Shown here: positions 25,794-34,424 of the stretch, in pieces
Layout: the number at the start of each line of letters is the position of its first letter
Position numbering within the stretch: position 1 is the first letter of the stretch
NCBI RefSeq assembly: GCF_900095795.1
Contig: NZ_LT608328.1
Coordinates: 1,357,001-1,421,000 of the forward strand
Direction: 5' to 3'
Source of the DNA: Petrimonas mucosa
Lineage (GTDB): Bacteria > Bacteroidota > Bacteroidia > Bacteroidales > Dysgonomonadaceae
DNA: 64,000 bases
Notes under the pieces: generated by a model
What the model saw: only the letters and a program-made list of their open reading frames with translations
What the model was told of the DNA's origin: nothing
The model's database searches: none
Made by a program: the position numbers and the translations under genes

Positions 25794-26876
25794 TTACTGG
25801 ATGATCTGCCGGATAGCACCCAGCTCGGGATAGAAGATCACCTTGATCGGCTGCTTCATGTTGTCGAACATCTTTTTTACAAGCACATCCTTCGTGCCAA
25901 ACTGGACAACATCCACCTCCATATCCTTCAGTGCCCTGTTCTTGAATTCCAGGATCAGTTGCGCTTTCCCGGGAACATTGTAGACCACCCCTTCAGACAG
26001 TTTCTTCTCGAGACGCTCCCTCTCCTTGTCGGAAATTGCCGATTCGATCTTTGGAGTTTTGTTTCTCAATGTCAGATAGATGGGTTCGCCTGCGAGATTG
26101 TCGGCATCCACCGGTCCCAACTTCACTGAAAACCTGCCGATGATCATCCTGTCGATCTCCTTTTCAGTAGGAACGATCACGATCTCCCTGGTGAAATACT
26201 CGGTTTGCGTACTTCCCGAAAACATCTCGGTCAATGCCTTCTCCTGGGCATTGATCTGCTCCATCACAACCTTATAGGCCTCACCGTCGGGCGGCATGTT
26301 GTCGGCCTCGCCGATGAGGATGTCATTGCGGCTACGGCGCAGGTCGAAAATCTGTTTCGCAACCAGTTCTGCCTGTTTGGCCGTGGAACCGGCCATCAGT
26401 GTCTCTTCCGACAGAAACCTCCTTGGATTTAACGGGGCAGGCGATGGTGCCGGAAGCTCGAATGTGGGTGTCTCTTCGGTTACCGGTTCGGCATTTATGG
26501 TGGAGATCAGTCCCTCCTGTGTGAGATAGACATAGGGTGCCAATGAGTTGGGCCTGAAGATGACCATGTAGGAGTTCTCCTTGTCAACTACGCCACGGTT
26601 AGTTACCATCACATCCTCCAGTGTGAATTCGGTCCTGCTCTCGGTAATGGGGTCGATATTCAGGTATCGCTGCGCATACTGATAAAATTCACCGCGGTTG
26701 AAAACCGTTTTTTTCACTTTCAATGTTACCACAAGTGATGTCTTCGGCAATGAATAGATTACCCCGTAATTATTCGCCTTGACGGCATTCATCCTGACGG
26801 TCTGTTGCGGGCGTATGCCGACAACGGGAAGCAAAACAATTACTGCAGAGAATATAAGGCGTTTAATCTGTATCAT
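25794..26876 (-). CDS. DUF4831 exported protein
   Basis: The start at ATG 26876 (MIQIKRLIFSAVIVLLPVVG) gives a signal peptide; an upstream TTG would only add a short polar tail. The 360-residue protein matches the DUF4831 family, found mostly in Bacteroidota: NNYGVIYSLPKTSLVVTLKV, FYQYAQRYLNI and LRRSRNDILIGEADNMPPDGEA. No enzymatic motif is visible. It may be a periplasmic or outer-membrane-associated structural protein. It follows pheS by 50 bases on the same strand. Confidence 0.8.
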   Translation of the reverse strand: MIQIKRLIFSAVIVLLPVVGIRPQQTVRMNAVKANNYGVIYSLPKTSLVVTLKVKKTVFNRGEFYQYAQRYLNIDPITESRTEFTLEDVMVTNRGVVDKENSYMVIFRPNSLAPYVYLTQEGLISTINAEPVTEETPTFELPAPSPAPLNPRRFLSEETLMAGSTAKQAELVAKQIFDLRRSRNDILIGEADNMPPDGEAYKVVMEQINAQEKALTEMFSGSTQTEYFTREIVIVPTEKEIDRMIIGRFSVKLGPVDADNLAGEPIYLTLRNKTPKIESAISDKERERLEKKLSEGVVYNVPGKAQLILEFKNRALKDMEVDVVQFGTKDVLVKKMFDNMKQPIKVIFYPELGAIRQIIQ

Positions 26877-26926
26877 ATCATTGTTGTTTGACAATATTCA
26901 GTTCTGGACGTTCCAAACTTCAGGAT

Positions 26927-27946
26927 CTAATGTGCGGCCTGAAACTGCTTCAGGAAATTCACGTCGTTTTCTGAGAACATCCGAAGGTCCTTTACCTGAT
27001 ATTTCAGGTTGGTGATCCGTTCGATACCCATTCCGAGTGCGTATCCGGAATAGATTTTGCTGTCGATACCGCAATTTTCCAGCACATTGGGGTCTACCAT
27101 GCCGCATCCAAGTATCTCTACCCAACCGGTGTGCTTGCAGAATGGGCAACCTTCTCCGCCACACAGGTTGCAGGAGATATCCATCTCCGCGCTCGGTTCG
27201 GTGAACGGAAAGTAGGACGGGCGGAGACGAATCTTTGTACGGGCACCAAACATCTCCTTGGCGAAGAAAAGCAATGCCTGTTTCAGATCGGCAAAGGATA
27301 CATCCTTGTCCACATATAACGCCTCCACCTGATGGAAGAAGCAGTGCGCCCTGTAGGAGATCGCTTCATTTCTATAGACCCGTCCGGGACAGATGATGCG
27401 GATAGGCGGGGTCGTCTTTTCCATGACGCGGGTCTGCACCGATGAGGTGTGCGTACGCAGAACGATATCGGGGTTGCTCTGGATGAAAAAGGTATCCTGC
27501 ATGTCGCGTGCCGGATGATCTTCTGCAAAATTGAGCGACGAGAAAACATGCCAGTCGTCTTCCACCTCCGGACCCTCCGCGATGGAGAACCCCAGCCGTT
27601 TAAAGATGTCACAGATCTCCTCTTTCACGATCGATATCGGGTGACGTGAACCGAGGGGAATCGGGTAGGCGGTACGGGTCAGGTCGATCTCCACACTCTT
27701 GTCGCTGCTGCTCTCAAATGCGGTTTTCAGCGATTGGATCTTCTCCTGTACCTTCTGTTTCAGTTCGTTCAATTTCATCCCCACCTCACGTTTCTGCGCA
27801 GGAGGAACATTTCTGAAGTCGTCCATCAGCATGGAGATGATTCCTTTCTTGCTTAAGTACTTTATACGCAGCGATTCCAGTTCGTCGGGTCCCGTTGCCG
27901 AGAGCTGATCTATCTCGGAAAGAAGGGCGTGAATTCTATCTAACAT
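26927..27946 (-). CDS. pheS: Phenylalanyl-tRNA synthetase alpha subunit
   Basis: The start is set at 27946 (MLDRIHALLSEIDQLS). The reading frame extends 34 codons further upstream, but that extension is basic and non-homologous. The 339-residue protein is of normal length. It has the N-terminal coiled coil (about 1-85), class II motif 2 (CPGRVYRNEAISYRAHCFFHQVE) and motif 3 (GMGIERI). It also carries the Cys-rich insertion CNLCGGEGCPFCKHTGW, seen in many bacterial PheS proteins. It works with PheT, which is not adjacent. Confidence 0.96.
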   Translation of the reverse strand: MLDRIHALLSEIDQLSATGPDELESLRIKYLSKKGIISMLMDDFRNVPPAQKREVGMKLNELKQKVQEKIQSLKTAFESSSDKSVEIDLTRTAYPIPLGSRHPISIVKEEICDIFKRLGFSIAEGPEVEDDWHVFSSLNFAEDHPARDMQDTFFIQSNPDIVLRTHTSSVQTRVMEKTTPPIRIICPGRVYRNEAISYRAHCFFHQVEALYVDKDVSFADLKQALLFFAKEMFGARTKIRLRPSYFPFTEPSAEMDISCNLCGGEGCPFCKHTGWVEILGCGMVDPNVLENCGIDSKIYSGYALGMGIERITNLKYQVKDLRMFSENDVNFLKQFQAAH

Positions 27947-28052
27947 ACGGTTGTTATTCTCGTTATTTTTATGCAAAAATACATTTTTCTTGGCGATTAA
28001 CCTTGATTTTGAAGAAAGAAATCGTTTGCCCCTTTTTTTGAAAAACAAATCG

Positions 28053-28060
28053 TATTTTTG
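28053..28060 (+). promoter_or_regulatory. -7 box upstream of tilS
   Basis: TATTTTTG matches TAnnTTTG and lies 38 bases before the tilS ATG. TTTG boxes exist upstream only at non-standard spacing. A small stem (ACCCC/GGGGT) lies in the short leader between the box and the start codon. Confidence 0.4.
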
Positions 28061-28098
28061 TGTAAATAAAAAACACCCCTCTATCGGGGGTTCTGCAG

Positions 28099-29424
28099 AT
28101 GTTTCAGAAAGTAAAATCCTTTATCGACGAGAAACGGCTGCCGGGAGAGGGCGCTGTGCTGATAGCCGGAATAAGTGGGGGTGCCGACTCCATGGCGCTG
28201 CTCGACATACTTACCTTGCTGGGTTGCCGTTGCATTGTGGCACATTGCAATTTCCACCTGCGTGGAGAAGAGTCGGACGAAGATGCCCGGTTTGTGAAGG
28301 GTTGGTGCAAGAAGAACGACCTTGAGTTTACCTCGATCGATTTTGATACCCGGCAATATGCGGCCGACAGGGGAATCTCCATTGAGATGGCTGCAAGGGA
28401 GTTGCGTTACTCCTGGTTTGAAATGGTGCGGAAGCAGTACGACGCCGAGGCCATTGCCGTTGCCCACCATAAGGATGACTCGGCCGAGACCCTGTTGATG
28501 AACCTGGTGCGCGGTACGGGGATAAGCGGCCTTTGTGGAATTTTGCCCCAAAACGGAAAAGTTGTCCGTCCACTGCTTTGTGTCACCCGGAGCGAGATTG
28601 AAACTTACCTGAATGAGCGAGGAATTCCTTTCAGGACCGACAGTACCAACCGGGAGGATATCTATGCCCGGAATCATATCCGGCTGAACGTGATCCCGCA
28701 GTTGAAAAAATTGAATCCCTCGGTAGTAGAGGCGATATTGCGCACTGCCGGAAATTTGTCGGAGGTGGAGAAGGTGTACAGGAGAGCTGTTCAGGCAGAT
28801 ATCGAGGCGGTGCTGCATGCCGACAGGATCGATATCGAACGGTTAAGAGAGAGGGTCTCTCCACTGTCTGTCCTGTTCGAGATTCTTTCTCCACTGGGAT
28901 TTCATCCCGCAGTTATCGAGGATATCTACAGGGGAACGGATGCCACGCCGGGGAAAGTGTTCTACTCACCCTCCTGCCGGCTGATCAAGGATCGCACCGC
29001 TTTTGTTATCGACAGGATGGAGGAGCCGTTGGACGACAACCGGGTCTATCTGATTGATGAAGTTGCGCAGGAGATCTCCACCCCCTTGCGCCTGACGGTC
29101 AGATTTACCGATCCTCCTGCATCGATCGGGAAGGGGAGACACCTGTTGTATGCCGATGCCGACAAGTTGCAGTTTCCGCTCAGGCTGAGAAGATGGCGGG
29201 CAGGCGACTGGTTTGTCCCTTTCGGGATGAACGGCAGAAAGAAGTTGAGCGATTTTTTTACCGATCTCAAGTTGAACCTGAAAGAGAAGCAGGAGAGATG
29301 GCTCCTGTTGTCGGGCGATGAGGTGGTTTGGGTTGTGGGGCTACGGCCGGATAACCGCTTCAGGATTACCCCCCAGACGAGTCGTGTTCTGCTGGTTGAA
29401 CTGAAAAGTGAGGAGGCGGTTTGA
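28099..29424 (+). CDS. tilS: tRNA(Ile)-lysidine synthetase
   Basis: TilS converts C34 of tRNA-Ile(CAU) to lysidine, changing both charging and decoding. The 441-residue protein has the PP-loop ATPase motif S26-GGADS-31 (GISGGADSM), HCNFHLRGEESDEDA, AVAHHKDDSAETLLMNL and RGTGISGL, then the C-terminal TilS domain (LRRWRAGDWFVPFGMNGRKKLSDFF). Length is typical. The nearby ISAs1 insertion begins 29 bases after the stop codon and leaves the gene intact. Confidence 0.95.
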   Translation: MFQKVKSFIDEKRLPGEGAVLIAGISGGADSMALLDILTLLGCRCIVAHCNFHLRGEESDEDARFVKGWCKKNDLEFTSIDFDTRQYAADRGISIEMAARELRYSWFEMVRKQYDAEAIAVAHHKDDSAETLLMNLVRGTGISGLCGILPQNGKVVRPLLCVTRSEIETYLNERGIPFRTDSTNREDIYARNHIRLNVIPQLKKLNPSVVEAILRTAGNLSEVEKVYRRAVQADIEAVLHADRIDIERLRERVSPLSVLFEILSPLGFHPAVIEDIYRGTDATPGKVFYSPSCRLIKDRTAFVIDRMEEPLDDNRVYLIDEVAQEISTPLRLTVRFTDPPASIGKGRHLLYADADKLQFPLRLRRWRAGDWFVPFGMNGRKKLSDFFTDLKLNLKEKQERWLLLSGDEVVWVVGLRPDNRFRITPQTSRVLLVELKSEEAV

Positions 29425-29443
29425 ACTGCTTCAGATCACCACA

Positions 29444-29453
29444 CAATTTTCAC
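29444..29453 (+). repeat. Target-site duplication, left copy
   Basis: CAATTTTCAC lies directly outside the left inverted repeat of the IS element and is repeated exactly at 30692-30701. Confidence 0.93.
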
Positions 29454-29467
29454 CAGGGTCAACGCAT
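29454..29467 (+). repeat. Left terminal inverted repeat of the ISAs1 element
   Basis: CAGGGTCAACGCAT is complementary to the right end at 30678-30691 over all 14 bases. Confidence 0.93.
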
Positions 29468-29573
29468 AAAAAAATCAGAAAAGACAGTGTTATCAACAAT
29501 TTATCCGTCTGGTTGTTAATAACTTGTGTTGTTTTGAGGCAATGTAAATGCGTATCTTTGCCTCAAAAAAGAC

Positions 29574-30677
29574 ATGACAAGTCCAGCCACTTCTTTGCAC
29601 CGGTATTTTGAGTGCATTCCCGACCACCGAATCAACAGGAACAAGAAACACCTGCTATCCGACATCATAATCCTGTCGATACTCGCCGTTATTTGTGGGG
29701 CGGAATCGTGGGATTCAATTGAACTTTTCGGCAAGACAAAACTTTCATTCCTGAAAACGTTCCTCAAACTGCCCAACGGTATCCCCTCACACGATACGAT
29801 TAACAGGGTGTTTTCCAGTTTACGTCCACGTCTTTTTGAAGAAGCTTTCATCAAATGGGTTGATTCTTTAAAGGATGAGCATATCACAAAAGAGGTTATC
29901 AGCTTGGACGGCAAGTGTATAAAAGGGTCCAAAGACAGCTTTCATGAAAAGAACCCCATCTACATGGTCAGCGCCTGGGCATCAGAAAACCAATTGGTCC
30001 TGGGCCAACTCAAGGTGGATGAGAAAAGCAATGAGATCACGGCCATCCCGTTATTGCTGGACCTGCTTGACATAGAAGGAAGCATTATTACCATAGATGC
30101 CATTGGTACCCAAACGAAGATTGCTGAAAAAATCATAGAAAATAAAGCGGATTATATCCTTTCGGTCAAGGGTAACCAGAAAGAGCTTTTGTCCCAGGTG
30201 GAGGACAGTTTCAACCGGCATAATCCGGACTCGGTCGATCAGGTGACGGAAAAAGGGCACGGACGGATTGAAACACGTACCTGTGAAATTATCTCGAACC
30301 TGGGTTTCATCGACAACAGGGAACACTGGAAAGGACTCAAGACGATTGTCAGGATTACTGCCCACAGGGACACGGGTAAAAAACAGGAGACCGAAACCCG
30401 TTTCTACATTAGCAGTGTCATTGACCAAGCAGCAAACTTCAACACTTTTATACGTCAGCACTGGGGCATTGAAAACAAACTCCACTGGACATTGGACATG
30501 GTTTTTGACGAAGACCGGCAAAGGAAAAGGGCGAAGAACTCCGCCCAAAACTTTTCCTTCATCAGAAAAATAGCACTCAACCTTCTAAAACAAGACACAT
30601 CGAAGGGTTCTTTGGTTTCAAAACGTCTCAAGGCCGGGTGGGATGACAACTTTTTGCTACAGTTGTTGAAAATTTAA
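29574..30677 (+). CDS. ISAs1-family DDE transposase
   Basis: The 367-residue transposase has the N-terminal DDE_Tnp_1-associated domain (about 1-95, HRYFECIPDHRINRNKKHLL) and a DDE catalytic domain. Candidate acidic residues are D in SLDGKCIKGS, D in IITIDAIGTQ, and E in RQHWGIENKLHWTLDMVFDED, the H-x4-N-x-L-H-W block being a mark of the family. No stop or frameshift interrupts it, so the element may be active. An internal TATCTTTG (29553-29560) probably serves as its -7 box. Confidence 0.95.
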   Translation: MTSPATSLHRYFECIPDHRINRNKKHLLSDIIILSILAVICGAESWDSIELFGKTKLSFLKTFLKLPNGIPSHDTINRVFSSLRPRLFEEAFIKWVDSLKDEHITKEVISLDGKCIKGSKDSFHEKNPIYMVSAWASENQLVLGQLKVDEKSNEITAIPLLLDLLDIEGSIITIDAIGTQTKIAEKIIENKADYILSVKGNQKELLSQVEDSFNRHNPDSVDQVTEKGHGRIETRTCEIISNLGFIDNREHWKGLKTIVRITAHRDTGKKQETETRFYISSVIDQAANFNTFIRQHWGIENKLHWTLDMVFDEDRQRKRAKNSAQNFSFIRKIALNLLKQDTSKGSLVSKRLKAGWDDNFLLQLLKI

Positions 30678-30691
30678 ATGCGTTGACCCTG
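30678..30691 (-). repeat. Right terminal inverted repeat of the ISAs1 element
   Basis: ATGCGTTGACCCTG is the exact complement of the left end and begins right after the transposase stop codon. Confidence 0.93.
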
Positions 30692-30701
30692 CAATTTTCA
30701 C
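30692..30701 (+). repeat. Target-site duplication, right copy
   Basis: CAATTTTCAC is identical to 29444-29453. Confidence 0.93.
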
Positions 30702-30807
30702 TCCATTGCTTTGACGAAACGGTATTTTTTTGTAACTTCATGCCGAAAAATATGGTTCTTTTTAAAACAAAAAGGAAGATAAAAGGTTATAACTAAAAAC
30801 GACGATT

Positions 30808-30945
30808 ATGAAAAATAGTGTACTCAAAGATATCCTTGTAGTAGCCGCATTTTCAGCCGTTTCGTATATCGTGATGCGAAACTATCAGAAGAAAAAGAGC
30901 AAGGATCGGCAAATCAAGGATTTTGTTCACTTCCAATTGTTCTGA
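30808..30945 (+). CDS. 45-aa single-pass membrane protein, unknown
   Basis: ATG at 30808 opens a 45-codon frame ending in TGA at 30943. The product starts MKNSVLKDILVVAAFSAVSY. It has one hydrophobic helix (about 9-23) followed by a strongly basic tail (RNYQKKKSKDRQ). This resembles the small YtxH-like or anchor-type membrane proteins often overlooked in annotation. A stable hairpin just after its stop supports a real transcript end. No function can be assigned. Confidence 0.6.
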   Translation: MKNSVLKDILVVAAFSAVSYIVMRNYQKKKSKDRQIKDFVHFQLF

Positions 30946-30952
30946 TTACCTG

Positions 30953-30976
30953 TTTACCGGCATCATTGCCGGTAAA
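30953..30976 (+). terminator. Hairpin after the small membrane-protein gene
   Basis: A perfect 10-base stem, TTTACCGGCA (30953-30962) with TGCCGGTAAA (30967-30976), with loop TCAT, is followed by TATATTTT. The T-tract is imperfect, so termination strength is uncertain. Confidence 0.65.
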
Positions 30977-31017
30977 TATATTTTGTGTTGCAACTGTTTC
31001 GACGCGGGAATTTTTGT

Positions 31018-31025
31018 TACCTTTG
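31018..31025 (+). promoter_or_regulatory. -7 box upstream of serS
   Basis: TACCTTTG is an exact TAnnTTTG box, 36 bases before the serS ATG. The matching -33 box is degenerate (TTTC, 18-20 bases upstream). Confidence 0.5.
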
Positions 31026-31061
31026 CATATTCTCAATCAAAATAGTTGAAACTGTTTTTTT

Positions 31062-32333
31062 ATGCTTACACTCAAAGTAATAAACGAAAATCGCGAGGAG
31101 GTCATCCGCAAGCTCGCAAAGAAAAGATTCGCCGCTGAAGAGGTTGTCAACCAGATAGTAACATTGGACGAAAAACGCCGCAGTACCCAGACTGCTCTGG
31201 ATAGCCAGCTGTCGGAAATCAACCGGTTGTCCAAATCGATTGGAGGATTGATGAAAGAGGGCAGAAAGGAAGAGGCCGATGCCGTCAAGCAGCAGGTTAC
31301 AGAGTTGAAGGAGCAATCCAGAAGTAATGAAGCGGTGCTGAAAGAGGTGGAAGAGTCGATCCAGCAGTTGTTGGTCACCATCCCCAACCTGCCACACGAC
31401 TCGGTCCCCGAAGGGAACTCGGCAGAGGAGAATCTGATTGAACGTTCAGGTGGATCTTTTCCGCAACTCTCTCCCGACGCGCTTCCACATTGGGAGTTGG
31501 CAAAAAAATATGACCTGATCGACTTCGAACTGGGGGTAAAGATCACGGGAGCCGGATTTCCTGTCTACAAGGGCAGGGGGAGCCGGTTACAGCGTGCGCT
31601 TATCAATTTCTTCCTCGACAATGCCCGTGATGCGGGATTTGTTGAGATTCAGCCACCTTATGTGGTAAATGCCGCCTCGGGTTTTGCAACAGGACAGCTT
31701 CCGGATAAGGAGGGCCAGATGTACCATGTGGGGCTTGACGACCTCTACCTGATCCCCACTGCCGAGGTGCCGGTGACCAACATCTACCGTGATGTGATTC
31801 TGGAGGAGAAGGATCTTCCAATAAAAAATACGGCATATTCGGCCTGTTTCCGGCGGGAAGCCGGTTCCTACGGCAAGGATGTCCGCGGATTGAACCGGTT
31901 GCACCAGTTCGACAAGGTGGAGATTGTCTGCATCGACAAGCCGGAGAACTCATACATGCGGCTTGATGAGATGGTGTGGTATGTGCAGACGTTGGTTGAA
32001 AAGTTGGAGTTGCCCTGGCGTATTGTTCGCCTTTGCGGCGGAGACATGAGCTTCACATCGGCGCTCACGTTCGACTTCGAGGTCTTTTCGGCAGCACAGC
32101 AGCGGTGGCTGGAAGTGAGCTCGGTATCCAATTTTGAGAGCTATCAGGCAAACCGGTTGAAATGCCGCTACCGCAATGAGGAGCGCAAGATACAGCTTTG
32201 CCATACACTCAACGGAAGTGCATTGGCTTTGCCAAGGATTGTAGCGGCACTCCTCGAGAACAACCAGACCCCCGAAGGAATAAGAATCCCTGCAGCACTG
32301 GTACCATACACCGGATTTGAGCTGATCGATTGA
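31062..32333 (+). CDS. serS: Seryl-tRNA synthetase
   Basis: This class II synthetase charges tRNA-Ser. The 423-residue protein has the long N-terminal helical arm (about 1-105, MLTLKVINENREEVIRKLAK through KEVEESIQQLL) that grips the tRNA variable loop. The catalytic core follows, with LIPTAEVPVTN, motif 2 (FRREAGSYGKDVRGLNRLHQF), LEVSSVSNFESYQANRLKCRY and motif 3 (LNGSALALPRIVAALLEN). All are intact. It is probably a single-gene unit. Confidence 0.97.
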   Translation: MLTLKVINENREEVIRKLAKKRFAAEEVVNQIVTLDEKRRSTQTALDSQLSEINRLSKSIGGLMKEGRKEEADAVKQQVTELKEQSRSNEAVLKEVEESIQQLLVTIPNLPHDSVPEGNSAEENLIERSGGSFPQLSPDALPHWELAKKYDLIDFELGVKITGAGFPVYKGRGSRLQRALINFFLDNARDAGFVEIQPPYVVNAASGFATGQLPDKEGQMYHVGLDDLYLIPTAEVPVTNIYRDVILEEKDLPIKNTAYSACFRREAGSYGKDVRGLNRLHQFDKVEIVCIDKPENSYMRLDEMVWYVQTLVEKLELPWRIVRLCGGDMSFTSALTFDFEVFSAAQQRWLEVSSVSNFESYQANRLKCRYRNEERKIQLCHTLNGSALALPRIVAALLENNQTPEGIRIPAALVPYTGFELID

Positions 32334-32335
32334 GC

Positions 32336-32360
32336 GTAGGGTGGGGAAACCCACTCCTAC
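32336..32360. terminator. Hairpin between convergent serS and the AraC-family gene
   Basis: GTAGGGTGGG (32336-32345) pairs with CCCAC and CCTAC (32350-32360) with one bulged T and a GAAA loop. There is no clear T-tract on either strand, so its action as terminator is uncertain. It overlaps the last codon of the AraC-family gene. Confidence 0.45.
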
Positions 32361-33262
32361 TGCTGTTTGTCGGTCCCGTTTATTTTGCGGTATTCGGAAG
32401 GGGTTATGTTTACCCGTTGCTTGAAGAACGACAGGAAATATTCGATGGAGCTGAAATTGAGTTCATACGCTATCTCCTTGATAGGTAAGCTTGTCTCGGT
32501 CAACAGCTCCTTTGCTTTCCGGAGTTTCAACTCCTGGAAATATTGTGCGGGCGGATAGCCCGTATATTCTTTAAAGAACTTTCTGAACCAGGAGTAGCTT
32601 GTGCCAAGATTCGAGGCAATCTCCTTTATATCAATCTCCTTGTGGATATTCTCCCTCATGATGATCTTGGCCCGTTCGATCACTTGTGTTGATTCGTTGG
32701 CGTCGTAGCTCCTGTTTTGTGAGAGCGACAGGATCATTCCAAGGATATGGAATACGATCCCGGCAAGGTATTGCTGGGCCGATTTCTTATCCTCCTTGGC
32801 AACCTTGATGGCCATCAGGAACAGGTTGACCAGCTCTTCGTTCACACCTACGTCCAGCACCTGGTTCTGAGAGGGGAGAAAATTCTTCTCGATCAAAGTG
32901 TTGATAATATCTCCCTCGAACCCGATATAATATTCGTTCCATCCGGTCTCTTTCAGGGGTTGATAGGAGTGCCATTTCCCTGGAAAGAGAAACATTACCT
33001 GCCCCTTCTTGATGGGTGTCTTTTTTGTATTGGCCGATGAAAATACCCCCTTACCCTTGCTGATATAGACGAATTGATACTCGGACAAAACCCGTCCCTT
33101 CTTGGGATTGAAATAGTAGCTTTTGGGATGCTCGGTGGAAGGGTATAATGAGTTGGGTGCAACAGGCTGGAATCCGACGGTATTTACCGTCAGTCCAAAC
33201 ATCTTGTCTTTTTCGCTGACCAACAAATACTTAAAATCTATACCCTTGTCGTTGTATCTCAT
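32357..33262 (-). CDS. AraC-family transcriptional regulator, probable rhamnose regulator
   Basis: The start is set at ATG 33262 (MRYNDKGIDFKYLLVS), giving 301 residues. The open frame runs 94 codons further upstream but that part overlaps rhaT antisense and is not protein-like. An N-terminal cupin-like sensor (about 10-150, with FPGKWHSYQPLKETGWNEYYIGFEG) is followed by two C-terminal helix-turn-helix motifs (about 205-295; IKEIASNLGTSYSWFRKFFKEYTG and IKEIAYELNFSSIEYFLSFFKQ). It lies 128 bases downstream of rhaT on the same strand. Control of the rha genes, and perhaps of the divergent dehydrogenase operon, is inferred. Confidence 0.85.
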   Translation of the reverse strand: MRYNDKGIDFKYLLVSEKDKMFGLTVNTVGFQPVAPNSLYPSTEHPKSYYFNPKKGRVLSEYQFVYISKGKGVFSSANTKKTPIKKGQVMFLFPGKWHSYQPLKETGWNEYYIGFEGDIINTLIEKNFLPSQNQVLDVGVNEELVNLFLMAIKVAKEDKKSAQQYLAGIVFHILGMILSLSQNRSYDANESTQVIERAKIIMRENIHKEIDIKEIASNLGTSYSWFRKFFKEYTGYPPAQYFQELKLRKAKELLTETSLPIKEIAYELNFSSIEYFLSFFKQRVNITPSEYRKINGTDKQQ

Positions 33263-33390
33263 TGCTACACTTTTTGGTGACCTGCTTATCTCTTCCACAA
33301 ATATACAAATATAGATAAAAAGAAACACAATGCCGTCTAATAATTGATTTATCGGAACGGCATTGTGTAAAAATGAGAGAATGAATGAAC

Positions 33391-34419
33391 TTAGAATAGA
33401 TTTGGAATAATCAACGAGAATATGAGGACAGCCATTCCTACGGCAAGGAATGCGACAGCCTTGCTGCCTGCACCTTTCCACTCTTTCAGGATAATACCCC
33501 AGACATTGCTGAAAACAACGTTCAAGGACATCAGGATACTCCATGAGAATGCCATCATCACGCTTCCCGGCTCAAAGAAACTCTGTCCCATGCCCAGTCC
33601 GAAGAATTGGGAATACCAGAGCAATCCGGCCAGGGCACAGAAGAGAAGGTTGTTGATAAGTATCGGTTTGGATGTCTTTCCGATCTCTCCTGTCGTCTTG
33701 TTTTTCCGGTTCATGTAGAGACAGTAAACCAGATTGGTGAAAAAGCCGCCAATTGTAACCAGAAGCGTTACGGGATTCTGGGCAAAGAGCTCCTTCGATC
33801 CAGCAGCAATCGCGGCTTCCTTGATCGGGATGCCAGCGCTTAGACCCAAGCTGAAGCAGGCACTCATTACTCCGGCAAAAAGTGCGATGAACAACCCTTT
33901 TTTCAGGGCGAAATCCTTGATGGCTTTCTTGCGCTCCTCTTCCGACATGTTTCTCGAACGAAGACTGCCGGCATACCCAACCAGGGCAATTCCCAGCAGG
34001 GTCACAACAACAGCCAGCAGCAGAACCAGCCCCTTCGGTGAGAAGAGGTCGTCACCGGCAATAACAGCCGGGATCAAGGTTCCAAAGGCCGCACAAGTTC
34101 CCAAGGCAACAGACTGGCCAAGCGCGATACCCAGGTATCGCATGCTGAGCCCGAATGTCAACCCGCCAATTCCCCAGAGGATGCCGTAACCTACAGACTG
34201 CAGTGCAGCTCCTGCATTTGCCGAGTAGACCGCGATCAACTCGGGAAGGGAGATTGCCATGAAAGCCCCCAGGAGAGGAAAGACGAGCCATGCAAAGATA
34301 CCCTGTACAAGCCAGAAGTTCTCCCATGACCACTCCTTGACCTTGTTGATAGGAACGTAGGAGCTCGACTGCCCCATACTTCCTATCGCTATAATGATCA
34401 ATCCAATAATGGTATTCAT
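33391..34419 (-). CDS. rhaT: L-rhamnose/proton symporter
   Basis: The 342-residue inner-membrane protein has ten predicted helices. It matches the RhaT family, with GSMGQSSSYVPINKVKEWSWENFWLVQGIFAW at the N-terminus (split here by helix 1) and GGLTFGLSMRYLGIALGQSVALG in the middle. It imports L-rhamnose with a proton. It is the third gene of rhaB-rhaA-rhaT, beginning 5 bases after rhaA. Confidence 0.93.
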   Translation of the reverse strand: MNTIIGLIIIAIGSMGQSSSYVPINKVKEWSWENFWLVQGIFAWLVFPLLGAFMAISLPELIAVYSANAGAALQSVGYGILWGIGGLTFGLSMRYLGIALGQSVALGTCAAFGTLIPAVIAGDDLFSPKGLVLLLAVVVTLLGIALVGYAGSLRSRNMSEEERKKAIKDFALKKGLFIALFAGVMSACFSLGLSAGIPIKEAAIAAGSKELFAQNPVTLLVTIGGFFTNLVYCLYMNRKNKTTGEIGKTSKPILINNLLFCALAGLLWYSQFFGLGMGQSFFEPGSVMMAFSWSILMSLNVVFSNVWGIILKEWKGAGSKAVAFLAVGMAVLIFSLIIPNLF

Positions 34420-34424
34420 CGTGA

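Larger units (their letters stand above)
29454..30691 (+). mobile_element. ISAs1-family insertion sequence, complete
   Basis: The element is 1238 bp long and bounded by 14-base perfect inverted repeats, CAGGGTCAACGCAT (29454-29467) and its complement (30678-30691). A 10-base direct duplication CAATTTTCAC flanks both ends. It contains one intact transposase gene. CAGGG-type ends and 8-10 base duplications are standard for ISAs1 elements. It landed between tilS and a small membrane-protein gene and broke no recognisable gene. Confidence 0.95.

Noticed and set aside
27947-28048. N-terminal extension of PheS
   Set aside because: A basic, non-homologous stretch; normal PheS length is obtained from the ATG at 27946.
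33263-33544. N-terminal extension of the AraC-family regulator
   Set aside because: The extra 94 residues overlap the end of rhaT in antisense and do not resemble the cupin-type sensor; the ATG at 33262 fits the family.
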